This document shows, in pieces, positions 1 to 6,146 of a stretch of DNA of 7,794 bases (positions are counted from its first letter, which is position 1; each line of letters starts with the position of its first letter). The DNA is from Akkermansia muciniphila (lineage in GTDB: Bacteria > Verrucomicrobiota > Verrucomicrobiia > Limisphaerales > UBA9464), in the NCBI GenBank assembly GCA_945873715.1, contig CAMCFL010000128.1:1-7794 (forward strand). Direction: 5' to 3'. Both the position numbers and the translations under genes were made by a program. Under the pieces are notes generated by a model that ran no database searches, was not told the origin of the DNA, and saw nothing but the letters and a program-made list of their open reading frames with translations.

Positions 1-424
1 TCAAGACCTCGCCGGCCAACCGAACGAGGGCATCCACCTCGATCTTCGATGACTTGCGCGACCTGGGGCCGAGGATGGGCGCGAACTCGAGTGCGCCCAT
101 TCCCCGCGTGCCGGTATAGCAAAGTCGCTCAACCGCGTTGAAGCTCTCGGGCGTCCGGCCTTGGGTCGCCAGCCAGGCATCAATGAGCGCGTTGCCGAAC
201 CGGTCCGGAAGGGAGTCCGCCAGCAGTCCCGGCAGACCGCGAAAGGTGTTCCGCGGCAGGGCAGGGAATTCATAAACCTGGTCACTCAGCGGCATCACCT
301 TCGGGGAAATCTCGATGCCGCTTCGCGCAAAGTCCGGGTCGTACTGGAAGGCGGCGACCTCCCGCCCCTCCTCCAGCGAGACGGCTCCGATCGTCCGCCC
401 CCAGAGCTGGACCTTGGCGATCAT
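1..424 (-). CDS. hipA: HipA-family type II toxin kinase, N-terminal part (runs off left edge)
   Basis: The first 141 residues of a HipA-like serine/threonine kinase toxin are present; the reading frame is still open at base 1. Residues 1-60 match the HipA N-terminal subdomain (start MIAKVQLWGRTIGAVSLEEG). The block at 61-85 contains the family hallmark GLLADSLPDRFGNALIDAWL, and 96-115 contains NAVERLCYTGTRGMGALEF. The catalytic HipA_C domain, with its ATP-binding and catalytic Asp residues, would lie beyond the window, so activity cannot be judged. Family knowledge: HipA of E. coli phosphorylates glutamyl-tRNA synthetase, and HipB neutralises it. The ATG at 424-422 overlaps the antitoxin stop as ATGA, giving the usual antitoxin-first order and likely translational coupling. 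The family call is very secure; the cellular target is unknown. Confidence 0.93.
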   Translation of the reverse strand, partial: MIAKVQLWGRTIGAVSLEEGREVAAFQYDPDFARSGIEISPKVMPLSDQVYEFPALPRNTFRGLPGLLADSLPDRFGNALIDAWLATQGRTPESFNAVERLCYTGTRGMGALEFAPILGPRSRKSSKIEVDALVRLAGEVL

Positions 425-774
425 GTCGGTTCACCCCAGGTCCAGGGTTTCGCCGTCCGCTCGGCCGCCTTTTTGCCGGTGGCCCGCTGCCGCTTCCTCC
501 CTTGCTGCTTCAGAAGTGCCATCGGGCTGGTCACCTCCTCCGGGAGAAAGGCGTCGAAGCGCTCCGCGAGGCCGAGCACCCGACACACCCGGGCAAAGCC
601 CGAGAGCTGCGTTGCAGCGGCTCCCATTTCCAGGCGCTGGACGGTTCGCAAGCCCAGGCCCGCCTGCTCCGCGAGTTGGCCCTGCGTCAGGTTCTTCGCC
701 AGTCGCAGGCGGGCCAGACGCTCGCCGATCTGTTGGAGGAGCGCCTCATCCGTGGTGGTTGAAGAGATCTTCAT
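421..774 (-). CDS. hipB: HipB-like XRE-family antitoxin / transcriptional repressor
   Basis: A 117-residue protein with an XRE/Cro-type helix-turn-helix at about residues 15-68; the core reads RLAKNLTQGQLAEQAGLG followed by LRTVQRLEMG. Its position directly upstream of hipA, with a 4-nt ATGA overlap, identifies it as the cognate antitoxin. In this family the dimer binds the toxin and represses its own promoter. After the HTH comes a strongly basic tail (91-110: QGRKRQRATGKKAAERTAK) ending in WTWGEPT. E. coli HipB also has a flexible C-terminal tail that matters for proteolysis, so this tail could act as a degradation or toxin-contact segment (inference). The ATG at 774 has no clear Shine-Dalgarno sequence ahead of it. 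The upstream DNA is AT-rich and carries the candidate operators described separately. Confidence 0.92.
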   Translation of the reverse strand: MKISSTTTDEALLQQIGERLARLRLAKNLTQGQLAEQAGLGLRTVQRLEMGAAATQLSGFARVCRVLGLAERFDAFLPEEVTSPMALLKQQGRKRQRATGKKAAERTAKPWTWGEPT

Positions 775-785
775 TGCGCGTCGAA

Positions 786-860
786 AATGGCGTTTTGATT
801 GAAAAAATCAACATAAAGCGTCTTTAGTGACGTTTAAAAGAGCTATTTAAAAACGCCATT
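786..860. promoter_or_regulatory. Candidate HipB operator/promoter region upstream of hipBA
   Basis: This AT-rich segment lies 12-86 bp upstream of the hipB start. AATGGCGTTTT at 786-796 is repeated exactly, in inverted orientation, at 850-860 (AAAACGCCATT), 64 bp centre to centre. Between them are two weaker copies: AAAGCGTC at 815/816-822 (inverted) and GACGTTTA at 829-836 (direct). Half-sites therefore alternate plus, minus, plus, minus around a centre near 823-825. A separate 6-bp inverted repeat, TTGATT/AATCAA, spans 795-811. HipB-type repressors are known to bind several spaced operators in front of their own operon, which fits. I could not pick out a convincing -35/-10 pair. Confidence 0.5.
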
Positions 861-975
861 AGTGGCTTATTGTGCGCTGATGCGGGGGAATGTGCTGCGG
901 ATGGCGGTGATGCTCGTTTTGAAATCGGCGGTTCGAACGTGAACAACAGCACCGGACGAGTGCACGGGTGTTTGC

Positions 976-1168
976 ATCCCGGAGGGATGGCAGCAAATAG
1001 CCCGGGGTAAGCGAAGCGCCACCCCGGGTTTAAGTGCGGAAGGAAAATCAACCCCGGAGGGGTTGCAGAAGGTTCTGCCACCCCTCCGGGGTGGGAATCA
1101 TTTGGGGCGCGCGACCCCGGGGTGGCGCTTCGCGCACCCCGGGCTATTCGCTGGAACGCCTCCGGCGT
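976..1168. repeat. Nested GC-rich palindromic element with several hairpins
   Basis: The element is quasi-palindromic about position 1072. The core, 1051-1070 against 1073-1092, is a 20-bp inverted repeat with one mismatch. The flanking arms, 997-1030 against 1114-1147, are inverted copies matching at 31 of 34 bases. Each arm contains its own stem (CCCGGGGT at 1001-1008 pairs with ACCCCGGG at 1021-1028). Outermost are small hairpins with a GGA/TCC loop: ATCCC-GGA-GGGAT (976-988) and ACGCC-TCC-GGCGT (1156-1168). The core holds two more (ACCCC-GGA-GGGGT at 1051-1063 and its inverse at 1080-1092). It resembles REP/BIME-type elements; no transposase is nearby. The remaining gene-free DNA, 861-975 and 1169-1314, shows nothing else except a 10-bp AT palindrome at 1219-1228. 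Confidence 0.8.
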
Positions 1169-1314
1169 AAAATCCACGCGGTTGCCATAGGAGTCGCAAA
1201 AGCCCGGATCCAGGTCGCATTTTAAAATAAGAATTGCTGCTTGGATGGCGCGTTGGGTTGACCCGTACGGGATGGGTCCCGGTGTCCGCCCCTCCTCGGT
1301 GCAGCGCCGATGGA

Positions 1315-2859
1315 TCACGGGGCCGATGGGCGCGCGACGGACTCCACCCGGATCTCCTGGATCCGGGGCTCGGCTTCCGGGGTCAGGGTGAAGAACACGT
1401 CCAGGTTTCCGCGTTCGCCTTCCAACAGGAAGCGTCCGCGAAGTTGGTTGATCGGACGGAGCGGGCCCATCCCGCGGACCGTTCCCATCCGCGCGAGGTG
1501 CTCTTTCAAGAGGGATTCCCAGTCGGACTGGGCGCGATCGAGGAAGACATTCGAAGAGAGGGCATCGGCGAGATCCGCCGGCGTCCAGGACTGGAGCAGG
1601 CGCGCGAGTTGATCGGCGCGTTTGCGGAGCCAGGGCGACGGGGGAAGGGCGCGGGGTTCGAGGCGGGCTTCGTCGAGGAGGACATCGGCGACCTGGGCGT
1701 TGATGGCGGTGGCGGGGGCGTAGGTCAGGTTGGCGAAGCAGATGACCGCCAGGCCGTGGTCGGGCAGGAACCGATATTCGCTGCCGAATCCGGGAAGGCC
1801 TCCGGCGTGACGCAATCGCACGATTCCCTTTGAATCCTGGCTCCAGGCCAGACCGGATCCATAGCCGTTGGCACGCGCCGGCAAGGGGCGGCCCGTCGGG
1901 GAGTTGGTGTCTCCCTGAACCAGGATCATCGTGGCCGGCCGATGCATCTCGCGCACTGTGGCCCGACGCACGGGACCGGTCTCGTGGGCATCGCGTGGCG
2001 GCCAGGCATCGAGATGGAAGGCCACGTAACGGGCGAAGTCATCGACGGGCGTGATCAGGCCGCCCATGGCCCCGAAGGTGCCGTCGTGGAGGATGGGTTC
2101 CGGGATCCATTGCTCCTTCTGCCAGCGATAACCGAGGGCGAGCTGATCGGCGGGCACGCGGCTGTATTCCCAGACGGTATTGGTCATGCCCAACGGACGG
2201 AGCAGTTCGCGGGTGATGTATTCCTGATATGGCCGGCCGGTCACGCGCGTGATCACATGCCCAAGCAGGGCGTACCCCAGGTTGCTGTATTCCCAGGTGG
2301 TCCCCGGCGGGTTCGAGTACTGGAGACCCGTGGAGACCAGACCCTCCAATTCGGCCACCGTGTCGGCCAGTCGGCGATCGCCCCACGGATCGTCCTGGGG
2401 GAATCCACCCGACATTCCCAGCAGGTGGCGGACGGTGACCCGTGGGGAATCCATGGTCAGGGTGCGGCTGCGTCGGAACTGGGGAAGATGCCGTTCGATC
2501 GGGTCCTCGAGTTGGAGACGTCCGGCATCGCGGAGCTTGAGGATGGCCAGGGCGGTGAAGCTCTTGGTCATCGAGGCGATGCGGAAACGGGTGTGGCGGG
2601 AGACGGGTTGTCCCGATTCCAGATTGGCCACGCCGTGGGCGCCGATGTGGAGCAGGCGTCCGTCGAGCATCACGCCGTAAACCATTCCGGGCAGGTGCTG
2701 GTTGGTGGCGTAAGTCCGGTAGAGCGAATCGATCCGTGGAAGGAGGCTTTCGACCCGTGCACGGCGGTCCGGGTCCGTAAAGGCAGGGGGGGAATAGGAC
2801 GGTCCCGCGAGCAGGGATCCGAGGCTGAACAGGAGGAAGACGAACAGGCACCGCAGCAT
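1315..2859 (-). CDS. Secreted serine hydrolase, class C beta-lactamase / penicillin-binding fold
   Basis: A 514-residue protein of the Beta-lactamase (class C/esterase) family. The three active-site motifs are visible: SMTK (SxxK) at 96-99, with Ser96 as nucleophile and Lys99; YSN (YxN) at 191-193; and HAG (HxG, replacing KTG) at 351-353. An N-terminal signal peptide is clear (MLRCLFVFLLFSLGSLLA, then GPSYS), so it should act in the periplasm or outside. Residues from about 400 on form an extra C-terminal region I do not recognise. The frame is open to a TTG at 2922, but the ATG at 2859 places the signal peptide at the very N-terminus and is preferred. Members include carboxylesterases, D-aminopeptidases and peptidoglycan-related enzymes, so the substrate cannot be assigned. 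It is transcribed towards hipB and divergently from the next gene. Confidence 0.9.
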   Translation of the reverse strand: MLRCLFVFLLFSLGSLLAGPSYSPPAFTDPDRRARVESLLPRIDSLYRTYATNQHLPGMVYGVMLDGRLLHIGAHGVANLESGQPVSRHTRFRIASMTKSFTALAILKLRDAGRLQLEDPIERHLPQFRRSRTLTMDSPRVTVRHLLGMSGGFPQDDPWGDRRLADTVAELEGLVSTGLQYSNPPGTTWEYSNLGYALLGHVITRVTGRPYQEYITRELLRPLGMTNTVWEYSRVPADQLALGYRWQKEQWIPEPILHDGTFGAMGGLITPVDDFARYVAFHLDAWPPRDAHETGPVRRATVREMHRPATMILVQGDTNSPTGRPLPARANGYGSGLAWSQDSKGIVRLRHAGGLPGFGSEYRFLPDHGLAVICFANLTYAPATAINAQVADVLLDEARLEPRALPPSPWLRKRADQLARLLQSWTPADLADALSSNVFLDRAQSDWESLLKEHLARMGTVRGMGPLRPINQLRGRFLLEGERGNLDVFFTLTPEAEPRIQEIRVESVARPSAP

Positions 2860-2967
2860 GGGCGGAGGATGTGCGGAGGTCGGGTTGCTGGCGAGGGAGG
2901 AACGGGCTTTGGACGCCGACAAGATTGTAGGTTATTGACTTTCCATCGTTCACAATGCTCTGGGCCT
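2860..2967. promoter_or_regulatory. Divergent promoter region between serine hydrolase and MBL-fold gene
   Basis: This 108-bp gap separates two divergently transcribed genes, so it must hold promoters for both. On the minus strand, TACAAT (2929-2924) is a good -10 candidate; the TTGTGA at 2955-2950 is 20 bp away, a poor spacing. Initiation from that -10 would fall near 2917, downstream of the TTG at 2922, which supports the ATG at 2859 as the hydrolase start. On the plus strand TTGACT (2935-2940) resembles a -35, but no good -10 follows at normal spacing. No Shine-Dalgarno sequence precedes the ATG at 2968. Confidence 0.35.
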
Positions 2968-3552
2968 ATGACGACTCCAACCCGATACGAGCAGATCCGT
3001 CCCGACGTGTGGCGTTGGTGGGTTTTTTCCCCCGGCCACCGGGTCGAGCTGATGTCTCACGCGGTGCGCGGAGCGACCGGTCGATGGGTGGTGTTTGATC
3101 CCATTCCCTTGGACGATTTCGAGCTGCCGTTGGAGGGCGGCATCGAGGCCATCGTGCTGACCAATGGCAATCATGAGCGGGCGGCCGAATCGTGGCGGAG
3201 TCGTTTGGCTGTTCCGGTGATCGGCCCGGCCGGGGTGGAGTGGGCGATGTCGGGCGTCGCGATTCCTCAGGCCGGAATTCCCGAGGGTTGGACCCCGGTG
3301 CCGCTGCCGGGAGGGGCTCCGGGGGAAACGGCGTGGCGGCTGCCGTCGCTCGGATTGGTCGTGTTCGGGGATGCGGTGGTGAACCTGTCGGGACGGGAGT
3401 TGGAGTTGTTGCCCGACAAGTACTGCATCGATCCGAAGGTGCTGCGGCGGTCCCTGGCGGGGTTGCTGGAAGAGCCGTTGGCGATCGCCTTGTTCGCCCA
3501 TGGCGAACCGCTGATGGAGGGAGCGTCGGAGCGGATCCGGGGATTGTTGTGA
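2968..3552 (+). CDS. Metallo-beta-lactamase-fold protein with degenerate metal site
   Basis: A 194-residue protein with the layout of small metallo-beta-lactamase-fold proteins: paired strands ending in GRWVVFDPIPL (38-48), then the metal-motif loop LTNGNHER (64-71), LPGGAPGETAW (113-123), GLVVFGDAVVN (129-139) and a final LFAHGEP (175-181). In active enzymes the loop reads HxHxDH; here it is N66-G-N68-H69-E70-R71. The second-site His is also missing at LPGG. His69, Asp135 and His178 remain. It may bind a single metal or none, so catalysis is doubtful; function unknown. The ATG at 2968 begins MTTPTRYEQIRPDVWRWW, a natural N-terminus. The frame stays open upstream to 1942, but that part is antisense to the hydrolase and is not coding. 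Confidence is good for the fold and low for any reaction. Confidence 0.8.
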   Translation: MTTPTRYEQIRPDVWRWWVFSPGHRVELMSHAVRGATGRWVVFDPIPLDDFELPLEGGIEAIVLTNGNHERAAESWRSRLAVPVIGPAGVEWAMSGVAIPQAGIPEGWTPVPLPGGAPGETAWRLPSLGLVVFGDAVVNLSGRELELLPDKYCIDPKVLRRSLAGLLEEPLAIALFAHGEPLMEGASERIRGLL

Positions 3553-3560
3553 GCCTGGAG

Positions 3561-3655
3561 TTTCAAGTTTCAAGGACAGGAGATTCAAGTCGCCCGCGGC
3601 GAAGCCCCTGCTGCGGGGGCCATCGTGGAGCCCGCGACGACTTGAATCTTGAATC
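3561..3655. repeat. Heptamer repeats and stem-loop between the MBL-fold gene and lolC
   Basis: TTTCAAG occurs twice in tandem (3561-3574) just after the MBL-fold stop. ATTCAAG follows at 3583-3589, and two inverted copies (CTTGAAT) stand in tandem at 3641-3654. GATTCAAGTCG (3582-3592) and CGACTTGAATC (3638-3648) form a perfect 11-bp inverted repeat. The loop holds a second short stem, GCCCC (3604-3608) with GGGGC (3616-3620). There is no T-run, so it is not a standard intrinsic terminator, although the transcript could fold. Origin unknown; a small mobile palindrome or a structured 3' end are both possible. Confidence 0.65.
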
Positions 3656-3733
3656 TGAAAACTTTCCCCGCCTCCCCCAGCATGGCGATGGGCGCACTTG
3701 TCAAAGCGCGGGTGGCGGCTAGCGTCGCCGCCC

Positions 3734-5017
3734 GTGCTGCGTCTCCCGTTCGAGCTGGGCCTGGCCCTGCGTTATCTCCGACCGAAGAAGAACTTCGTGT
3801 CGGTGATCACGCTGTTCTGTGTGCTGGGAGTGATGCTCGGCGTGGCGGTGCTGATCGTCGTCATCGCCGTGATGAGCGGGTTTGATGTGGAATTGCGAAG
3901 GAAGCTGATCGGGTTCAACGCGCATCTGAAGGTCGTCACCCCGGGCCGCCCGCTGTTGGAGTGGGAAGCCACGATGGGAAGCCTGGAAAAGCAACCGGGC
4001 GTCAAGGGGGTAGCCCCCTTCATCCTGGGTCAGGTCCTGATGCAGACCCAGCCGGACCCGAGCCTTCGGGGACCCCAGAGCTTCGCGCCGATCGTGCGGG
4101 GCATTGATAGCGAGCTGGAAGGACGGGTCAGCGTGCTGACCAACCGGGTGATCGAAGGCGAGTTCGACCTGCGTGGGGCAGGGGTGCTGGTGGGGAGTTC
4201 GCTGGCGGATCAGCTGCGCGTTTCGGTGGGAGATCGCGTGGCCCTGCACTCGACCGCGGCGCTCGACCGCATGCTCAAGAGTCGGAAGACGCGGGAACCG
4301 GAGTTGATTCCGGCCGAGGACTACGAGGTGCGGGGAATTTTCCAGGTCGGGTACGACCAGATCGACGCCTCGTTCATTGCCGTTTCACTGGTGAACGCCC
4401 AGGAGTTGTTCAACCAGGGCGAAGGGGTGAATGGGTTGTCGGTGATGCTCGACGATTCGAGCGTCGAGAATACCCGGCTGCGTCAGGAGGAGATCGGGGC
4501 CCGGCTCGGGCCCGAGTTCCGGATTGTCAGTTGGATGGATGAGAACCGCGACCTGCTTGGGGCGATCGAGGTGGAGAAGGACGCCATGCTGATCATCCTG
4601 TTCTTCGTCATGGTGGTGGCGGCCTTCTGCATCATCTGTTCCCAGATCGCCTTCGTCATCCGCAAGACCCGCGAGATCGGGATGCTCAAGGGCATGGGTG
4701 CCACCACGGGGCAGGTGGTCGCCGTGTTCCTGGCCCAGAGTTCGATGGTGGGGGTGGTGGGCGTGCTGATGGGCGTGGGCACCGGAGTCCTGATGGTTTC
4801 GATCCGCAATGACTTCCTGCACTTCATGCGCTGGGTGACCGGGCGTCAGTTGTTTCCGCAGTCGATCTACAGCTTCGCTGAAATCCCCGCCCTGGTGTTG
4901 CCCCATGACCTGGCCCTGATCTGCGGGGTCTCCCTGGTCATGTGCCTGCTCGCCGGAGTCGTCCCCGCCTGGATCGCGGCCTCCATGAGGCCGGTGGAGG
5001 CCCTTCGCAATGACTGA
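3734..5017 (+). CDS. lolC: Lipoprotein-releasing ABC transporter permease, LolC/LolE family
   Basis: The inner-membrane subunit of the Lol exporter, which extracts outer-membrane-destined lipoproteins for hand-over to LolA. The 427-residue product has the family plan: a first membrane helix at about 22-50 (FVSVITLFCVLGVMLGVAVL onward, then SGFD), a large periplasmic domain of about 230 residues, then an FtsX-type domain with three helices near 285-310, 328-356 and 391-417. The cytoplasmic coupling segment REIGMLKGMGATTGQV (313-328) and the ending RPVEALRND are typical. The start is uncertain. GTG at 3734 gives MLRLPFELGLALRYLRP, which matches the usual family N-terminus; a TTG at 3698 would add 12 residues. 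Neither has a clear ribosome-binding site. It overlaps lolD by 8 nt. I see no second permease in the window, so one protein may serve as homodimer; LolC versus LolE cannot be decided. Confidence 0.9.
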   Translation: MLRLPFELGLALRYLRPKKNFVSVITLFCVLGVMLGVAVLIVVIAVMSGFDVELRRKLIGFNAHLKVVTPGRPLLEWEATMGSLEKQPGVKGVAPFILGQVLMQTQPDPSLRGPQSFAPIVRGIDSELEGRVSVLTNRVIEGEFDLRGAGVLVGSSLADQLRVSVGDRVALHSTAALDRMLKSRKTREPELIPAEDYEVRGIFQVGYDQIDASFIAVSLVNAQELFNQGEGVNGLSVMLDDSSVENTRLRQEEIGARLGPEFRIVSWMDENRDLLGAIEVEKDAMLIILFFVMVVAAFCIICSQIAFVIRKTREIGMLKGMGATTGQVVAVFLAQSSMVGVVGVLMGVGTGVLMVSIRNDFLHFMRWVTGRQLFPQSIYSFAEIPALVLPHDLALICGVSLVMCLLAGVVPAWIAASMRPVEALRND

Positions 5018-5750
5018 GTCCACTGCTACTCCCGGGCCGCTGGTGGTCGCCTCGGGCCTGACCAAGGCCTACCAGATCGGCGATCGCCGCCTGGAGGTCC
5101 TCCGCGGGGTGGACCTGAGCGTCGCGCGCGGCGAATTTGTCGCCCTTCGCGGGGCGTCGGGTGCCGGAAAGAGCACCCTCCTGCACCTGCTGGGAGGTCT
5201 CGACGTGCCCGATGCCGGCCGGATCGAATTCGACGGGACACTGCTGACCGGACGCAGCCTTTCCAGCCTGGCGCAGTTTCGGAATCGCCACGTCGGAATC
5301 ATCTTCCAGGCCTACCATCTCCTCTCGGACCTGAGCGCCCTGGAGAACGTCTATCTCCCGGCACGGATGGCCCGGCGCTCGGCGGTGGAGTCGGTGGACC
5401 GAGCCCGTGCCTTGTTGTGTCGGGTTGGATTGGAAGGGCGCCTCAGCCATCGGCCTTCCCAGCTCTCGGGCGGCGAACAGCAGCGGGTGGCGATCGCCCG
5501 ATGTCTGGTCAATGACCCCGCTCTGGTGTTGGCCGACGAACCGACCGGGAACCTCGATTCCCATACCGGCGATGGCGTGATGGAACTGCTGCTCAGGCTG
5601 AGGCAGGAAAGGAGCATGACCCTCATCATCGCGACCCACGATCCCCGGGTCGCCAGCAGGGCGGAACGCGAGGTTCAATTGGTCGATGGCCTGGTCGAGA
5701 ACCCAGTCGGCGTACTTCCGGATGGAACAGGGTCTCCCCTCCACCCGTAG
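5010..5750 (+). CDS. lolD: Lipoprotein-releasing ABC transporter ATPase, LolD family
   Basis: The 246-residue ATPase powering the LolC/E-type permease. Walker A is GASGAGKST (48-56), the Q-loop Gln100 sits in GIIFQAYHLLSDLSALENV, the ABC signature is LSGGEQQR (152-159), Walker B is ALVLADEP (171-178) with catalytic Glu177, the D-loop is NLD (181-183) and the switch His is His210 (IATHDPR). The HLLSDLSALENV segment is characteristic of LolD and close relatives. The start is fixed by an 8-nt overlap with the permease and by GGAGG at 4996-5000, the clearest Shine-Dalgarno in the window. The last dozen codons, VGVLPDGTGSPLHP, lie in sequence resembling the right half of the downstream repeat, and the TAG stop is part of the first full repeat unit. 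The native C-terminus has therefore probably been replaced. Confidence 0.95.
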   Translation: MTESTATPGPLVVASGLTKAYQIGDRRLEVLRGVDLSVARGEFVALRGASGAGKSTLLHLLGGLDVPDAGRIEFDGTLLTGRSLSSLAQFRNRHVGIIFQAYHLLSDLSALENVYLPARMARRSAVESVDRARALLCRVGLEGRLSHRPSQLSGGEQQRVAIARCLVNDPALVLADEPTGNLDSHTGDGVMELLLRLRQERSMTLIIATHDPRVASRAEREVQLVDGLVENPVGVLPDGTGSPLHP

Positions 5751-5848
5751 GCGACGAGGTCACGAGACTCACTTCAATCAGGCAGGGAACGTGCGTGGGT
5801 CGTGGCTTGTCCGGAGGGAGATCAGAGTCTCCTGACGTCGTCTCCTAC
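5747..5848. repeat. Palindromic repeat unit 1 (complete)
   Basis: The left arm (5747-5770) and the inverted right arm (5825-5848) match at 21 of 24 positions. The first 53 bases match unit 2 at 50 positions. Its interior carries TCCGGAGGGA (5810-5819), unlike units 2 and 3, so it belongs to a different sublineage. The lolD stop codon TAG is bases 2-4 of this unit. Confidence 0.8.
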
Positions 5849-5881
5849 CAGGTGTCGAGGGAAGCAGGCGCGCCCTGGAAT

Positions 5882-5941
5882 GGCGGGAAACGTCGGTAGG
5901 CCGGGGCGCGTCCGGAGGGAAGCCGGAGGCTTCTCCCACCC
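5882..5941. repeat. Degenerate right-half repeat unit
   Basis: Between units 1 and 2, GGCGGGAAACGTCGG followed by GGCCGGGGCGCGTCCGGAGG resembles the central and right parts of a unit without its left arm. It includes a perfect hairpin, GAAGCC-GGA-GGCTTC (5919-5933), and ends CCCACCCGTAGG into unit 2, the same junction as at the lolD end. Confidence 0.55.
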
Positions 5942-6040
5942 GTAGGAGACGAGGTCACGAGACTCACTTCAATCGGGCAGGGAACGTACGTGGGCTGGGG
6001 TACGGTCGAATGGAAGTCAGAGTCTCCTCACGTCTCCTAC
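5942..6040. repeat. Palindromic repeat unit 2 (complete)
   Basis: The left arm begins GTAGGAGACGAGGTCACGAG; the right arm ends CACGTCTCCTAC and is 3 bp shorter than in unit 1. It shares a 32-base identical interior with unit 3. Confidence 0.8.
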
Positions 6041-6042
6041 GC

Positions 6043-6144
6043 GTAGGCGAGGAGGTAACGAGGCTCATTCTGGTCGGGCGGGGAACGTGGGTGGGCCGGG
6101 GTACGGTCGAATGGAAGTCAGAGTCTCCTGACGTCGCCACCTGC
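6043..6144. repeat. Palindromic repeat unit 3 (complete, more diverged arms)
   Basis: Starts GTAGGCGAGGAGGTAACGAG and ends GACGTCGCCACCTGC. The arms have diverged but several changes keep pairing possible. It follows unit 2 after 2 bp and is followed after 2 bp by unit 4. Confidence 0.8.
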
Positions 6145-6146
6145 GG

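Noticed and set aside
1260..1279. Possible terminator after the serine hydrolase (GACCC/GGGTC stem)
   Set aside because: The stem is only 5 bp with competing pairings and no T-run follows on the minus strand; not enough to call.
824..1318. Minus-strand open frame of 164 codons covering the palindromic element upstream of hipB
   Set aside because: It consists mostly of the inverted repeats, has low-complexity Pro/Gly/Arg-rich composition and no recognisable domain; the palindromes explain the sequence better than a protein.
2860..2922. TTG start for the serine hydrolase at 2922
   Set aside because: It would put 21 polar residues before a classic signal peptide; the ATG at 2859 places that peptide at the N-terminus and fits the candidate -10 at 2929-2924.
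1942..2967. Long plus-strand open frame in phase with the MBL-fold gene, which would extend it by 342 residues
   Set aside because: It is exactly antisense to the serine hydrolase, whose active-site motifs are intact on the other strand; the openness follows from high-GC codon use.
4385..5744. Minus-strand frames of 226 and 268 codons opposite lolC and lolD
   Set aside because: They are shadows of two clearly conserved genes and show no domain of their own.
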